Assembly: GCF_003471165.1 (NCBI RefSeq)
Contig: NZ_QRIL01000004.1
Coordinates: 1 to 64,000 of the forward strand
Reading direction: 5' to 3'
Length of the DNA stretch: 64,000 nt
Source: Ruminococcus sp. AM22-13
GTDB lineage: Bacteria; Bacillota; Clostridia; Lachnospirales; Lachnospiraceae
The translations under genes were made by a program, and so were the position numbers. Under the pieces are notes generated by a model. It was not told where the DNA came from, searched no databases, and worked only from the letters and a program-made list of their open reading frames with translations. Of the stretch, positions 17,683 to 25,554 are shown piece by piece. Numbering within the stretch: the first letter of the stretch is position 1; each line of letters begins with the position of its first letter.

Positions 17683-19617
17683 TTATTTACGAGGATTGCT
17701 ATAAATATCCATATTTTCAAGCTGCTCCAGCCATACTCCTGCACTTGCATCACTTGGCATTCTCAGATCACCTCTCGGTGAAACCGCAACGCTTCCCACC
17801 TTCGGGCCATCCGGAAGACAGGAACGTTTAAACTGCTGTGCAAAAAATCTCCAATAGAAGGTTTTCAGCCATTTGAAGATTGTCTCCTTATCATACATTC
17901 CTTCAAAAGTCTCACATGCCAGCCTGTAAATTTTCTCCGGTTCAAATCCTGCACGAAGCATATAGTACAGATAGAAATCGTGAAGTTCATAAGGTCCCAC
18001 CAGATCTTCTGTCTTCTGTGCGATCTTGCCATCCTTAGGCGGCAGAAGCTCCGGACTTACCGGTGTATCCAGAATATCAAGAAGAACCTCTGTCAGCTTC
18101 TCATCTTTGCAGGTATCCGCATAATAACGTACAAGATGACGCACCAGAGTTTTCGGCACTGAAGCATTCACGCCGTACATGGACATATGGTCACCATTGT
18201 AGGTTGCCCATCCCAGAGCCAGCTCAGACAGATCTCCTGTTCCCACCAGAATCGAGCCATCCTGATTTGCACTGTCCATCAGGATCTGCGTTCTCTCTCT
18301 TGCCTGGCTGTTCTCATAAGTCACATCATGCACAGACGGATCATGAGCAATATCCCGGAAATGTACATTTACTGCTTCTTTGATATTGATCTCACTTAAA
18401 GTCGCACCCAGACACTGACTTAATTTGCAGGCATTCTGATAAGTTCTGTCTGTGGTTCCAAAGCATGGCATGGTAATACAGTGGATATCCTTTCTGTCCG
18501 CACCGGAAAGGTCAAAGGCTCTTGCGATCACAAGCAGTGCCAGTGTGGAATCCAGACCTCCGGAAAGTCCCACTGTTGCCTTATGGCAATGGATATGATC
18601 CATACGTTTCTTAAGTCCCATTGCCTGGATATTCAGGATTTCATCACAGCGCATATCCCTTTCTTCTTTTCGTGAAGGTACGAAAGGATACTGCGGATAT
18701 TTTCTGGTCAGCTTTGTCTCTTCCACATTCAGATGGAAGCGTACTTTAATATGATCACTGTCGTCAGCCGGCTGATAAGTAGTCAGTCTTCTTCTCTCAT
18801 CGTTCAGCCTCTGCACATCAATCTCACTGCATACAATACCATTGTGGAAACGTTTTCCTTCCGCAAGGATCACTCCATTCTCTGCGATCATATTCTGACC
18901 GCCAAAGACCAGATCCTGTGTAGACTCACCTTCTCCTGCATTTGCATATACATATCCGCACACCAGACGTGCAGACTGTCCGGAAACAAGATCTCTGCGG
19001 TAGCTGTCCTTTCCGACCATCTCATTGCTGGCTGACAGATTCACGATCAGATTCGCTCCTGCCTGTGCATGGAGAACGCTTGGCGGCAGTGTCACCCATA
19101 AATCCTCACAGATCTCTGCTGCTGCCACAAGCTCCGGCTCCTCCTCACAGATAAAAAGAATATCTGTTCCAAAAGGAACTCTCTTTCCCTCAATATCCAC
19201 ATATTCCAGACAGCCAAGACCTGATGCAAAATGGCGCTGCTCATAAAATTCTCCATAGTTTGGAAGATAAGTTTTCGGAACCAGACCAATGATCTCGCCT
19301 CTGTTTAAAACTGCTGCCGCATTATATAATTTTCCATGATTTCTGAAAGGCACACCTATAAAAACAAGGGCATCCACATCAGCAGTTTCCTTTGTGATCT
19401 TCAGCAAAGTTTCCCAGGCGCTGTCGAGAAGACGTCTCTGCAGGAAAAGGTCCTGACAGGTATAGCCTGTGATACAAAGCTCCGGAAAAACCATAACCTT
19501 CACATGTTCTTTTTCCATCTCATGGATCAGTCTGATAATCTCATTTCCATTGGCATTGCAGTCTGCAACTGTGATATAAGGTGTTGCGGCCGCTGTTTTG
19601 ATATAACCGTTTTTCAT
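17683..19617 (-). CDS. nadE: Glutamine-dependent NAD+ synthetase
   Basis: A 644-residue two-domain enzyme making NAD from nicotinate adenine dinucleotide. The N-terminal nitrilase-like glutaminase has its Glu in FPELCITGY (residue 46) and its Cys in AAEICEDLW. The C-terminal ATP pyrophosphatase domain has the P-loop GLSGGLDSTLAL. LVGTGDLSELALGW and the C-terminal PDGPKVG region also match. The length agrees with the bacterial long form. The ribosome site is AGAGG. It is co-directional with hslO, about 60 bases downstream of it. Confidence 0.95.
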   Translation of the reverse strand: MKNGYIKTAAATPYITVADCNANGNEIIRLIHEMEKEHVKVMVFPELCITGYTCQDLFLQRRLLDSAWETLLKITKETADVDALVFIGVPFRNHGKLYNAAAVLNRGEIIGLVPKTYLPNYGEFYEQRHFASGLGCLEYVDIEGKRVPFGTDILFICEEEPELVAAAEICEDLWVTLPPSVLHAQAGANLIVNLSASNEMVGKDSYRRDLVSGQSARLVCGYVYANAGEGESTQDLVFGGQNMIAENGVILAEGKRFHNGIVCSEIDVQRLNDERRRLTTYQPADDSDHIKVRFHLNVEETKLTRKYPQYPFVPSRKEERDMRCDEILNIQAMGLKKRMDHIHCHKATVGLSGGLDSTLALLVIARAFDLSGADRKDIHCITMPCFGTTDRTYQNACKLSQCLGATLSEINIKEAVNVHFRDIAHDPSVHDVTYENSQARERTQILMDSANQDGSILVGTGDLSELALGWATYNGDHMSMYGVNASVPKTLVRHLVRYYADTCKDEKLTEVLLDILDTPVSPELLPPKDGKIAQKTEDLVGPYELHDFYLYYMLRAGFEPEKIYRLACETFEGMYDKETIFKWLKTFYWRFFAQQFKRSCLPDGPKVGSVAVSPRGDLRMPSDASAGVWLEQLENMDIYSNPRK

Positions 19618-19675
19618 TTTCTACCTCTTCTTCCCTGTGCTCCGGCAGATCCATCTGTCAGTACATTTACATCTC

Positions 19676-20554
19676 TTATTTACATTTACGCAGGATTTCT
19701 TTCAGTTCTTCCACTGTAAATTCATAATTCTTATTACAGAAATGGCAGTTCATCTCGATGGACTTACCTTCCTGGATCATTTCATTGAGTTCTTTTCTTC
19801 CGATGCTGATCAGGGCTTTCTCCACTCTTTCTCTGCTACAGTTACAGTAAAATTCCGTAGGAACTTTCTCATTGATCTCCATGTCAAAGCCCTCCAGGAC
19901 TTTCTCAAGCAGACTCTCAGGAGTATGTCCCTCTTCCAGAAGATTTGTGACAGATGTGATTTTCTGTACATTTTCCTCAAGCTTCGCAATTGTGCTTTCT
20001 TCTGCAAACGGCATCAGCTGCACGATAAATCCGCCAGCCTGACGTACTGTATTGTCTTTATTCATAAGAACTCCGAGACCAACTGCTGATGGTACCTGTT
20101 CACTTGTAGCAAAATAATAGGTAAGGTCTTCTGCGATCTCACTGGTCTGAAGCGCAACCTGTCCAACATAAGGCTCTTTCAGTCCCATATCCTTGATCAC
20201 ATTCATAAATCCTATACCGACAGCACCTGCAACATCCAGTTTACCCTTGCTGTTTGCCGGGATACATACATCAGGATTTCCCACATATCCCTTTACACGA
20301 CCTTTGGAATCTGCAGTTACTGTAATTCCTTCAAGTGGTCCTCCTGCCTTAATCTGAAGTGTAAGGATATCCTTATCCCCCTTCATCATGGTCCCCATCA
20401 TGGCACCTGCTGTAAGCAGACGTCCCAGTGCTGCTGTGGCAACCGGACTTGTATTGTGATCCTGTCTCGCTGTTTCTACTGTTTCTGTAGTAACTGCCGC
20501 AAATGCACGAATCTGATCATTCGCTGCAATTGCTCTGATAATATAATCGTTCAT
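19676..20554 (-). CDS. hslO: Hsp33 redox-regulated chaperone
   Basis: 292 residues. The N-terminal domain begins NDYIIRAIAANDQIRAFA and contains GPLEGI and GYVGNP, typical of Hsp33. The C-terminal zinc switch has the expected four cysteines as CNC (237, 239) and CHFC (270, 273). Oxidation releases zinc and activates holdase function in the cytosol. A GGAGTAATAAACGA ribosome site precedes the ATG. A 12-bp palindrome (20599-20610) lies upstream. Confidence 0.95.
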   Translation of the reverse strand: MNDYIIRAIAANDQIRAFAAVTTETVETARQDHNTSPVATAALGRLLTAGAMMGTMMKGDKDILTLQIKAGGPLEGITVTADSKGRVKGYVGNPDVCIPANSKGKLDVAGAVGIGFMNVIKDMGLKEPYVGQVALQTSEIAEDLTYYFATSEQVPSAVGLGVLMNKDNTVRQAGGFIVQLMPFAEESTIAKLEENVQKITSVTNLLEEGHTPESLLEKVLEGFDMEINEKVPTEFYCNCSRERVEKALISIGRKELNEMIQEGKSIEMNCHFCNKNYEFTVEELKEILRKCK

Positions 20555-20598
20555 TCGTTTATTACTCCTGTTATTTCTTTCATATTATTTTGTAAACA

Positions 20599-20610
20599 GA
20601 CGTTAACGTC
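20599..20610. promoter_or_regulatory. 12-bp perfect palindrome upstream of hslO
   Basis: GACGTTAACGTC lies 45 bases upstream of the hslO start. It could be a regulator site; nothing else supports that. Confidence 0.3.
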
Positions 20611-20618
20611 CAAAAATA

Positions 20619-20655
20619 GTTACTGTTCACACACCACTATCCGCGCGATGTGTCT
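20619..20655. repeat. Degenerate MITE end, copy A
   Basis: GTTACTGTTCACACACC and ACTATCC match the left end of the element at 23044-23186. The block then diverges, but a stem (ACACA/TGTGT) is kept. It supplies the last codons and the stop of the methyltransferase gene at 20627. Confidence 0.6.
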
Positions 20656-21448
20656 CCGGTTTCTCCGGGATTTTTCCATGATATCCGTTCTGTACACTTT
20701 TTCCATGCTCTCTTGCAACAAAAGTCAGACGTTCACAGTTCTCATCACCCGGATTATGAGTATATGCATCACAGACTGCCACCAGTTCCATTCCTGCCTT
20801 CACAATCATAGCCTTGATTGCTTCTATGGAATACGCTTTCTGTACATGTTCCTCCTCACACTTCTCATACAATCCGTCTTCTCTTGGAAGAAAAAGTGCC
20901 AGTTCATATATATTCAGGGAATTTTCCCTGTCATAACTGTTCTCCCATATAAAGCTTCCGTCCTCTCTGTCCTCAGCAATAGTCGTGTCACCGATCACAT
21001 CCCTATATTTATGGATCGTATTCATATCAAAAATGAACAGTCCGCCCGGATCCAGATAATTATTTACCAGCGCAAAAAGATACTCCAGATCTTCCTCGTC
21101 CGTCAGATAATTCATACTGTCACAGACACTGATCACAGCACGAACCGTACCATATAACTCAAAATCCTGCATATCCTGCAAAAGATACAGAATATCATGT
21201 CCGGATTCCACCCGCTTCTCCATAGCCTCTGCAAGCATCTCCTCAGAATTATCGATACCGATCATATCATATCCGGCATCTGCAAGCATCTCTGTCACAG
21301 TACCTGTTCCACATCCCAGCTCCAGAACCAGACCATCCCTGATCCCGTCCTGAGCCAGTGTTTCTATAATATAGTCTGCCCATTCACGATAGTTTACATT
21401 ATCCATGAAAACATCATAAACACCGGCAAATCTTCCATATGATTCCAT
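20627..21448 (-). CDS. Class I SAM-dependent methyltransferase
   Basis: A 273-residue Rossmann-fold methyltransferase. Motif I VLELGCGTGT (42-51), acidic loop MIGIDNSEEML, motif II VRAVISVCDSMNYL, and LDPGGLFIFDMNT. The substrate is unknown; the closest style is the small-molecule/ubiE-like group. The last about 40 residues (NGYHGKIPEKPETHRADSGV) look unlike the family and are encoded partly by repeat sequence, so the original C-terminus was probably altered by insertion. GAGGG precedes the ATG. Confidence 0.85.
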   Translation of the reverse strand: MESYGRFAGVYDVFMDNVNYREWADYIIETLAQDGIRDGLVLELGCGTGTVTEMLADAGYDMIGIDNSEEMLAEAMEKRVESGHDILYLLQDMQDFELYGTVRAVISVCDSMNYLTDEEDLEYLFALVNNYLDPGGLFIFDMNTIHKYRDVIGDTTIAEDREDGSFIWENSYDRENSLNIYELALFLPREDGLYEKCEEEHVQKAYSIEAIKAMIVKAGMELVAVCDAYTHNPGDENCERLTFVAREHGKSVQNGYHGKIPEKPETHRADSGV

Positions 21449-21561
21449 TCATCAGCCCTCATTATCTACCTGTTTTACTTTTCACAGCAACACATATTTT
21501 CTCTGCTATTCTATCACAATATCCGTTCTTATGTAAATAACAGGTTGTTCTCTGTCAGCGC

Positions 21562-21600
21562 AAAAAAGGACGACTGTTTTTTTACAGCAGCCGTCCTTTT
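21562..21600 (-). terminator. Intrinsic terminator of the lipoprotein gene
   Basis: AAAAGGACG ... CGTCCTTTT with inner CTG/CAG pairing, 12 bases past the stop at 21612, T-run on the minus strand. Confidence 0.75.
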
Positions 21601-21611
21601 CAACTTTTCTG

Positions 21612-22760
21612 TTACTGATTCTTAGGCATATAGCGGACATACGCCGGTTCTCCATGATAGTAATAGTCAACGCCGTTCTCATCATAAACGTCCTCACCAT
21701 TAGCAAAATCATAGGTATTTCCGTCATCATCACACCATGTACCGTCACCGTTCGGATAAATTACAAGCGGATATCCATCGGAGTTTCTGTAAATAGTTCT
21801 TGTCTGATCTGTATCATAGTCCGGATCATCTGTTCCCACAGGTGTTCCGTCTGCATAATATCCATTGGAGGAACCATCGTCATAATCATAAGATCCGTCA
21901 CTGCTGCCATCAGAAGTATAGTCTGATGAACTGTAATCTGATGAACCGTCCGATGAAGTATCACTGTAAGAACCGTCTGTGCCTGCTGAAGAACTTCCAT
22001 CTGATGAACTGCCGGATGCTGTTGTGTCTGTACCTGCAGCCGCTGTTCCTGTAGTTTCTGAAGTGCCGTCCGCAGTTGTACCTGCTGTAGTTCCTGAAGT
22101 TTTTCCTGTTGCTGCTGCTTTCAGTACAGAATCACCGGAAATAGTGAATGAATCAACAGAAGTCTTGATTCCTGCCAGTGCTTTCTCATCCTTTACAGAA
22201 CCTGCAACACTGTAAAATTCTTTTGTATTATCTGTGAAATATTTATTTACAACATATTTATAGTCACTCTTGTCAGTGAGGTAATGAACTGTATAGCTGT
22301 AAACATTTACACCACTGACTTCCTCTGATTTATAATCCTGGATCTCAAAATCTGTACCTTCTACAAGATTATCTGCCTTTACAAGTGCAGAGGCTGTATC
22401 CTGTGAACTTGGAATGATCGCAACAGACATATCCTCCTCACCGGAACCATGCAGGATCAGGAGTTTGCCCTGTTTCGGTGACTCGAAGCTTAACATATCG
22501 TCAGAATCTGATTTATTCGCCCATGTCGCATCCGGAAGTTTAATGGATACTGCTTTGTTCTTAGATGTATAGGTCGTATTCTGGGCATTGGCCGGTGCAG
22601 GGGTAGGAGTTGCTTTCGCTGCTTTGGTTGGCTCCGGTGTAGGAGTTACCTGTACCACACTTGAATCCTCGTCACTGCCGCCTCCAAAGCTACATGCAGT
22701 CATGGAAACAGATAATACAACTGTTAAGGCCAATAACATTAGTACTCTTTTATTTTTCAT
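21612..22760 (-). CDS. Predicted lipoprotein with Ser/Asp/Gly-rich tail
   Basis: 382 residues. A signal peptide with lipobox SMTAC places the lipidated Cys at residue 23. A Thr/Pro/Ala linker (about 35-60) leads to a domain of about 150 residues (VSIKLPDATWANK, then YSYTVHYLTDKSDYKY, then DSFTIS) that resembles the PsbP/photosystem-like or DUF fold of clostridial lipoproteins. Residues about 225-310 are a low-complexity Gly/Ser/Thr/Asp linker. A final module repeats tyrosine-acid turns (DGYPLVIYPNGDGTWCDDDG). The role is unknown, probably on the outer face of the membrane. The ribosome site AAGGAGG is strong. Confidence 0.75.
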   Translation of the reverse strand: MKNKRVLMLLALTVVLSVSMTACSFGGGSDEDSSVVQVTPTPEPTKAAKATPTPAPANAQNTTYTSKNKAVSIKLPDATWANKSDSDDMLSFESPKQGKLLILHGSGEEDMSVAIIPSSQDTASALVKADNLVEGTDFEIQDYKSEEVSGVNVYSYTVHYLTDKSDYKYVVNKYFTDNTKEFYSVAGSVKDEKALAGIKTSVDSFTISGDSVLKAAATGKTSGTTAGTTADGTSETTGTAAAGTDTTASGSSSDGSSSAGTDGSYSDTSSDGSSDYSSSDYTSDGSSDGSYDYDDGSSNGYYADGTPVGTDDPDYDTDQTRTIYRNSDGYPLVIYPNGDGTWCDDDGNTYDFANGEDVYDENGVDYYYHGEPAYVRYMPKNQ

Positions 22761-22811
22761 AATATCCTCCTTAGAATAGGTATATAGTCTTCAGGTAATA
22801 TTTGATATCAG

Positions 22812-22904
22812 GTCAGGAGAGGAAACCTCTCTCTGACATTATTATAACTGTTCCGTACTTTATAAAATATGGTGTCAGGGACAAAAGGTATTTTGCCACT
22901 GACA
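22812..22904. other. Two hairpins in a gene-free stretch
   Basis: GTCAGGAGAGG-AAA-CCTCTCTCTGAC (22812-22837) and TGTCAGGGACAAAAGG...TTTTGCCACTGACA (22873-22904) are strong stem-loops. They lie upstream of the lipoprotein gene and downstream of helD. The rest of 22761-23043 shows nothing recognisable. Confidence 0.45.
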
Positions 22905-23035
22905 TTATATATTTTACAGTTTCATTACATAGATGTCAATGTCGATTTCTCAGCCTTCTGCGTTTTACATAGTCTGTTATAACGCCATTTTTCTGCTTCA
23001 TCATACCATTTATCTTTTTTTCTCTGTAACTGAGA

Positions 23036-23194
23036 GATTACTTGTTACTGTTCACACACCACTATCCCGCGAGGTGTTTTGGCATGAATATGCCAAAATC
23101 TCGAGACATACAAGCCAAAATTCCATTGCCGCAGGCAATCTGGAATGAATTTTGGCTACGTTACTGTGAACGGAGTGAACAGTAACGATTACTT
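23036..23194. mobile_element. MITE-like element with 12-bp terminal inverted repeats and 8-bp target duplication
   Basis: The element spans 23044-23186 (143 bp). Its ends are GTTACTGTTCAC (23044-23055) and its exact inverse GTGAACAGTAAC (23175-23186). It is flanked by the perfect direct repeat GATTACTT (23036-23043 and 23187-23194). Inside are two hairpins (TTTTGGCAT/ATGCCAAAA; AGCCAAAATTCCA/TGGAATGAATTTTGGCT) and no ORF. Partial copies lie at 20619 and 25419. This is what a non-autonomous transposable element leaves; the transposase family is not known. Confidence 0.8.
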
Positions 23195-23196
23195 TT

Positions 23197-25254
23197 TTAT
23201 TTTTCCACTTCATACATATGCAGTTCATGAAGGGCTCTTGTTGCAGCGATATATCTCGCCTGACGCACAAGCGGTGTCTGGTCTTTCTGCGGAAATACTG
23301 CAAATACCTGATCAAATTCCAGACCTTTTGCCAGATAGAATGTCGTAACTGTAAGACCTTTCTTAAAGCTTGTGCTGTTTCTGTCCAGATAAGACAGGCG
23401 TTCTTTTACATCAAATCCTTTTTCTCCCAGAATTTCCTTCAGAATAAGCCACATATGTTCTGCTTCTTTCTCTGTACGCAGGACAACCGCTGCTGTTTCA
23501 TATTCTTCTTCGCCGAGTTTCAGAGTTTCTGCAATCTCTTCCGCAGCATGGCTCATATCTGCAAATATTTTCTCCTCCACCGAAGCACCATGACGTTCAA
23601 AGAGTTCCATATCTTCAATACCCGCAAGCTGATTTGCATAAGACGCAATCTCTATGGTGTTACGGTAACTCTTATTCATAATGATCTTGTGGATATCTCT
23701 CCCGAAAATCTTCGGCAGAAATTTCAGCACATCCTGCTGTTTGTCATCCATAGTCTGTGCCCGGTCACCCAGGATCGTCATTTTGCAGGAGAAAATCCTC
23801 TGCAGGATTTCATACTGAAGCCTTGAGTAATCCTGCATCTCATCTACCACCAGATGCTTGATATTGCTTCTTCCCTGCTGGCTCTGCAAACGATATTTCA
23901 GATAAAGAACAGGATAAACATCCTCATATTTCAGCTTTCTTTTCTCATAAGAAACACGCGGAAGTCCTTTGTATCCGTTCTCTTTCAGGAACTGACTGTA
24001 GATCACATAAAGATCTCCGGTCACATACAGTTTCATGAATTTCTCACGGATCAGGTCTTTCTCATCATCTGCCAGATCACGATTCCGCAGAGTTTCCACC
24101 TCGTCAATAAAATAATCTGCAACTGCATCCATTCTTGAAAGAAGCGGAAAATCCTGAAATTTAAAATAAAACAGTTCAATGATCTCAGACTCTGTCTTTA
24201 CAAATCCATTGTATTCCACATCCCTGAAATTCATCAGCCGGTCTTCCAGTTCCACCAGATAGCGTTCCATAAGATTTATAAATTCCATGGACTGTTTCTC
24301 CTCTGCCAAAGAAGCCTTCTGTGGAAAACGGATTCTGCGTTCAATTTCATCATAGCGGTCTTCGCAGTCAGAAACTGTATCCCTAAGCTGCTTATAGGCA
24401 AAAAGATCAAAGCTCATTTCCTTAATATTCTCTTCTCCCAGTTCAGGAAGGATATGGGAGATATAATCGGAAAACACTCCATTTGGCGACAGGATCAGAA
24501 TATTGGAAGACTTCAGATTCTGTCTGTCATGATAGAGAAGATAGGCAATCCTGTGAAGTGCAACGGAAGTTTTCCCGCTTCCTGCTGCACCCTGGATTAC
24601 CATGATCCTGTCTTTGGTATTTCGAATGATGGCATTCTGCTCCTTCTGAATGGTACGGATGATGTTCTTAAGCTGTACCTCACCGTTACTTCCCAGTTCT
24701 GCTTTCAGGATCTCATCATCAATTTTTACATCACTTTCAAATTCATAGATCATTTTTCCGTTGCGGATCTTGTACTGCCATTTGGAAGCAACCTCACCAT
24801 GGATTTCACCCATGGGAGCCTCATAAGAAGCCGGTCCTTTGTCATAGTCATAAAACAGACCGCTTACCGGAGCACGCCAGTCGTATACTAATGGAATATG
24901 CCCTGCTTTCTCTGCAAAATTTCCAATTCCAATATAAAAGATCTCCGGTTCGTCCTCTCCTTCGTAAATGAAATCCACTCTTCCGAAGAATGGAGAATCT
25001 GCCATTCTGCGAAATCTCTGTTTCAGAATCAGCTGCTCTTCATTTGCGGAAATCTGGCGGAACAATGCCTGCTGATTATCATAATTCTCATAGCCATACT
25101 GGTCCATCTCTGTATAATTTTCCCAGTAATACTCATGCATTCCCTCAATCTCTTTCTGGCCTTCCACCAGAGAGAGGCTGATCTCTGTGATACGTTCTTT
25201 TAATTTTTCCAGCACATAGCCCAGATATTCTCTGCCGTTTTTCTTATCTGTCAT
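23197..25254 (-). CDS. helD: HelD-type RNA polymerase recycling motor helicase
   Basis: A 685-residue superfamily 1 ATPase. I prefer the ATG at 25254, preceded by AGAGGA; an ATG 35 codons earlier has no ribosome site and adds a non-conserved stretch. The N-terminal coiled coil (about 10-85) is the part that enters the polymerase secondary channel in HelD. The HelD hallmark PLVYDWRAPVSGLFYD is at about 121-136, the Walker A GAAGSGKT at about 222-229, and the Walker B-type VDEMQDYS at about 475. HelD releases stalled RNA polymerase from DNA. The stop lies three bases past a MITE target duplication. Confidence 0.88.
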   Translation of the reverse strand: MTDKKNGREYLGYVLEKLKERITEISLSLVEGQKEIEGMHEYYWENYTEMDQYGYENYDNQQALFRQISANEEQLILKQRFRRMADSPFFGRVDFIYEGEDEPEIFYIGIGNFAEKAGHIPLVYDWRAPVSGLFYDYDKGPASYEAPMGEIHGEVASKWQYKIRNGKMIYEFESDVKIDDEILKAELGSNGEVQLKNIIRTIQKEQNAIIRNTKDRIMVIQGAAGSGKTSVALHRIAYLLYHDRQNLKSSNILILSPNGVFSDYISHILPELGEENIKEMSFDLFAYKQLRDTVSDCEDRYDEIERRIRFPQKASLAEEKQSMEFINLMERYLVELEDRLMNFRDVEYNGFVKTESEIIELFYFKFQDFPLLSRMDAVADYFIDEVETLRNRDLADDEKDLIREKFMKLYVTGDLYVIYSQFLKENGYKGLPRVSYEKRKLKYEDVYPVLYLKYRLQSQQGRSNIKHLVVDEMQDYSRLQYEILQRIFSCKMTILGDRAQTMDDKQQDVLKFLPKIFGRDIHKIIMNKSYRNTIEIASYANQLAGIEDMELFERHGASVEEKIFADMSHAAEEIAETLKLGEEEYETAAVVLRTEKEAEHMWLILKEILGEKGFDVKERLSYLDRNSTSFKKGLTVTTFYLAKGLEFDQVFAVFPQKDQTPLVRQARYIAATRALHELHMYEVEK

Positions 25255-25418
25255 ATTGTTGATATCCTCTGATATTTGCAGCTGTTCAGTAACTTCACAG
25301 CTACAATACTCCTTATTATTGTTATCATTTTCTTCTGTTTCTATGATAAAATTTATCATTTTTCGTAAGTTAGTTTTTAATTATAACATATTACCCTCTG
25401 ACAGAAAAGACTAAAATA

Positions 25419-25480
25419 TTACTGTTCACACGCCACTATCCCGCGAGGTGTTTTGGCATGAGAATGCCAAAATCCCTCAG
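25419..25480. repeat. Degenerate MITE left half, copy C
   Basis: TTACTGTTCACACGCCACTATCC, the CGCGAGGTG block and the TTTTGGCAT/AATGCCAAAA hairpin match 23045-23100 closely. The right end and inverted repeat are missing. The tract runs directly into the terminator stem after the ABC genes. Confidence 0.65.
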
Positions 25481-25546
25481 CCGGTATCTGTGAGATCCTA
25501 TATCCACCAGATATATTCTCTTTCACAAATACCCCTGAGGGATTTA
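25469..25546 (-). terminator. Possible terminator of the ABC exporter operon
   Basis: AAATCCCTCAG (minus strand, 25545-25535) pairs with CTGAGGGATTTT (25480-25469) across a loop of about 55 bases. The second arm abuts MITE copy C. Confidence 0.5.
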
Positions 25547-25554
25547 TAATAACT

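Noticed and set aside
23036..23194. Element read as a terminator of helD only
   Set aside because: The exact terminal inverted repeats and the flanking 8-bp direct repeat are better explained by transposition, although its hairpins may also stop transcription.
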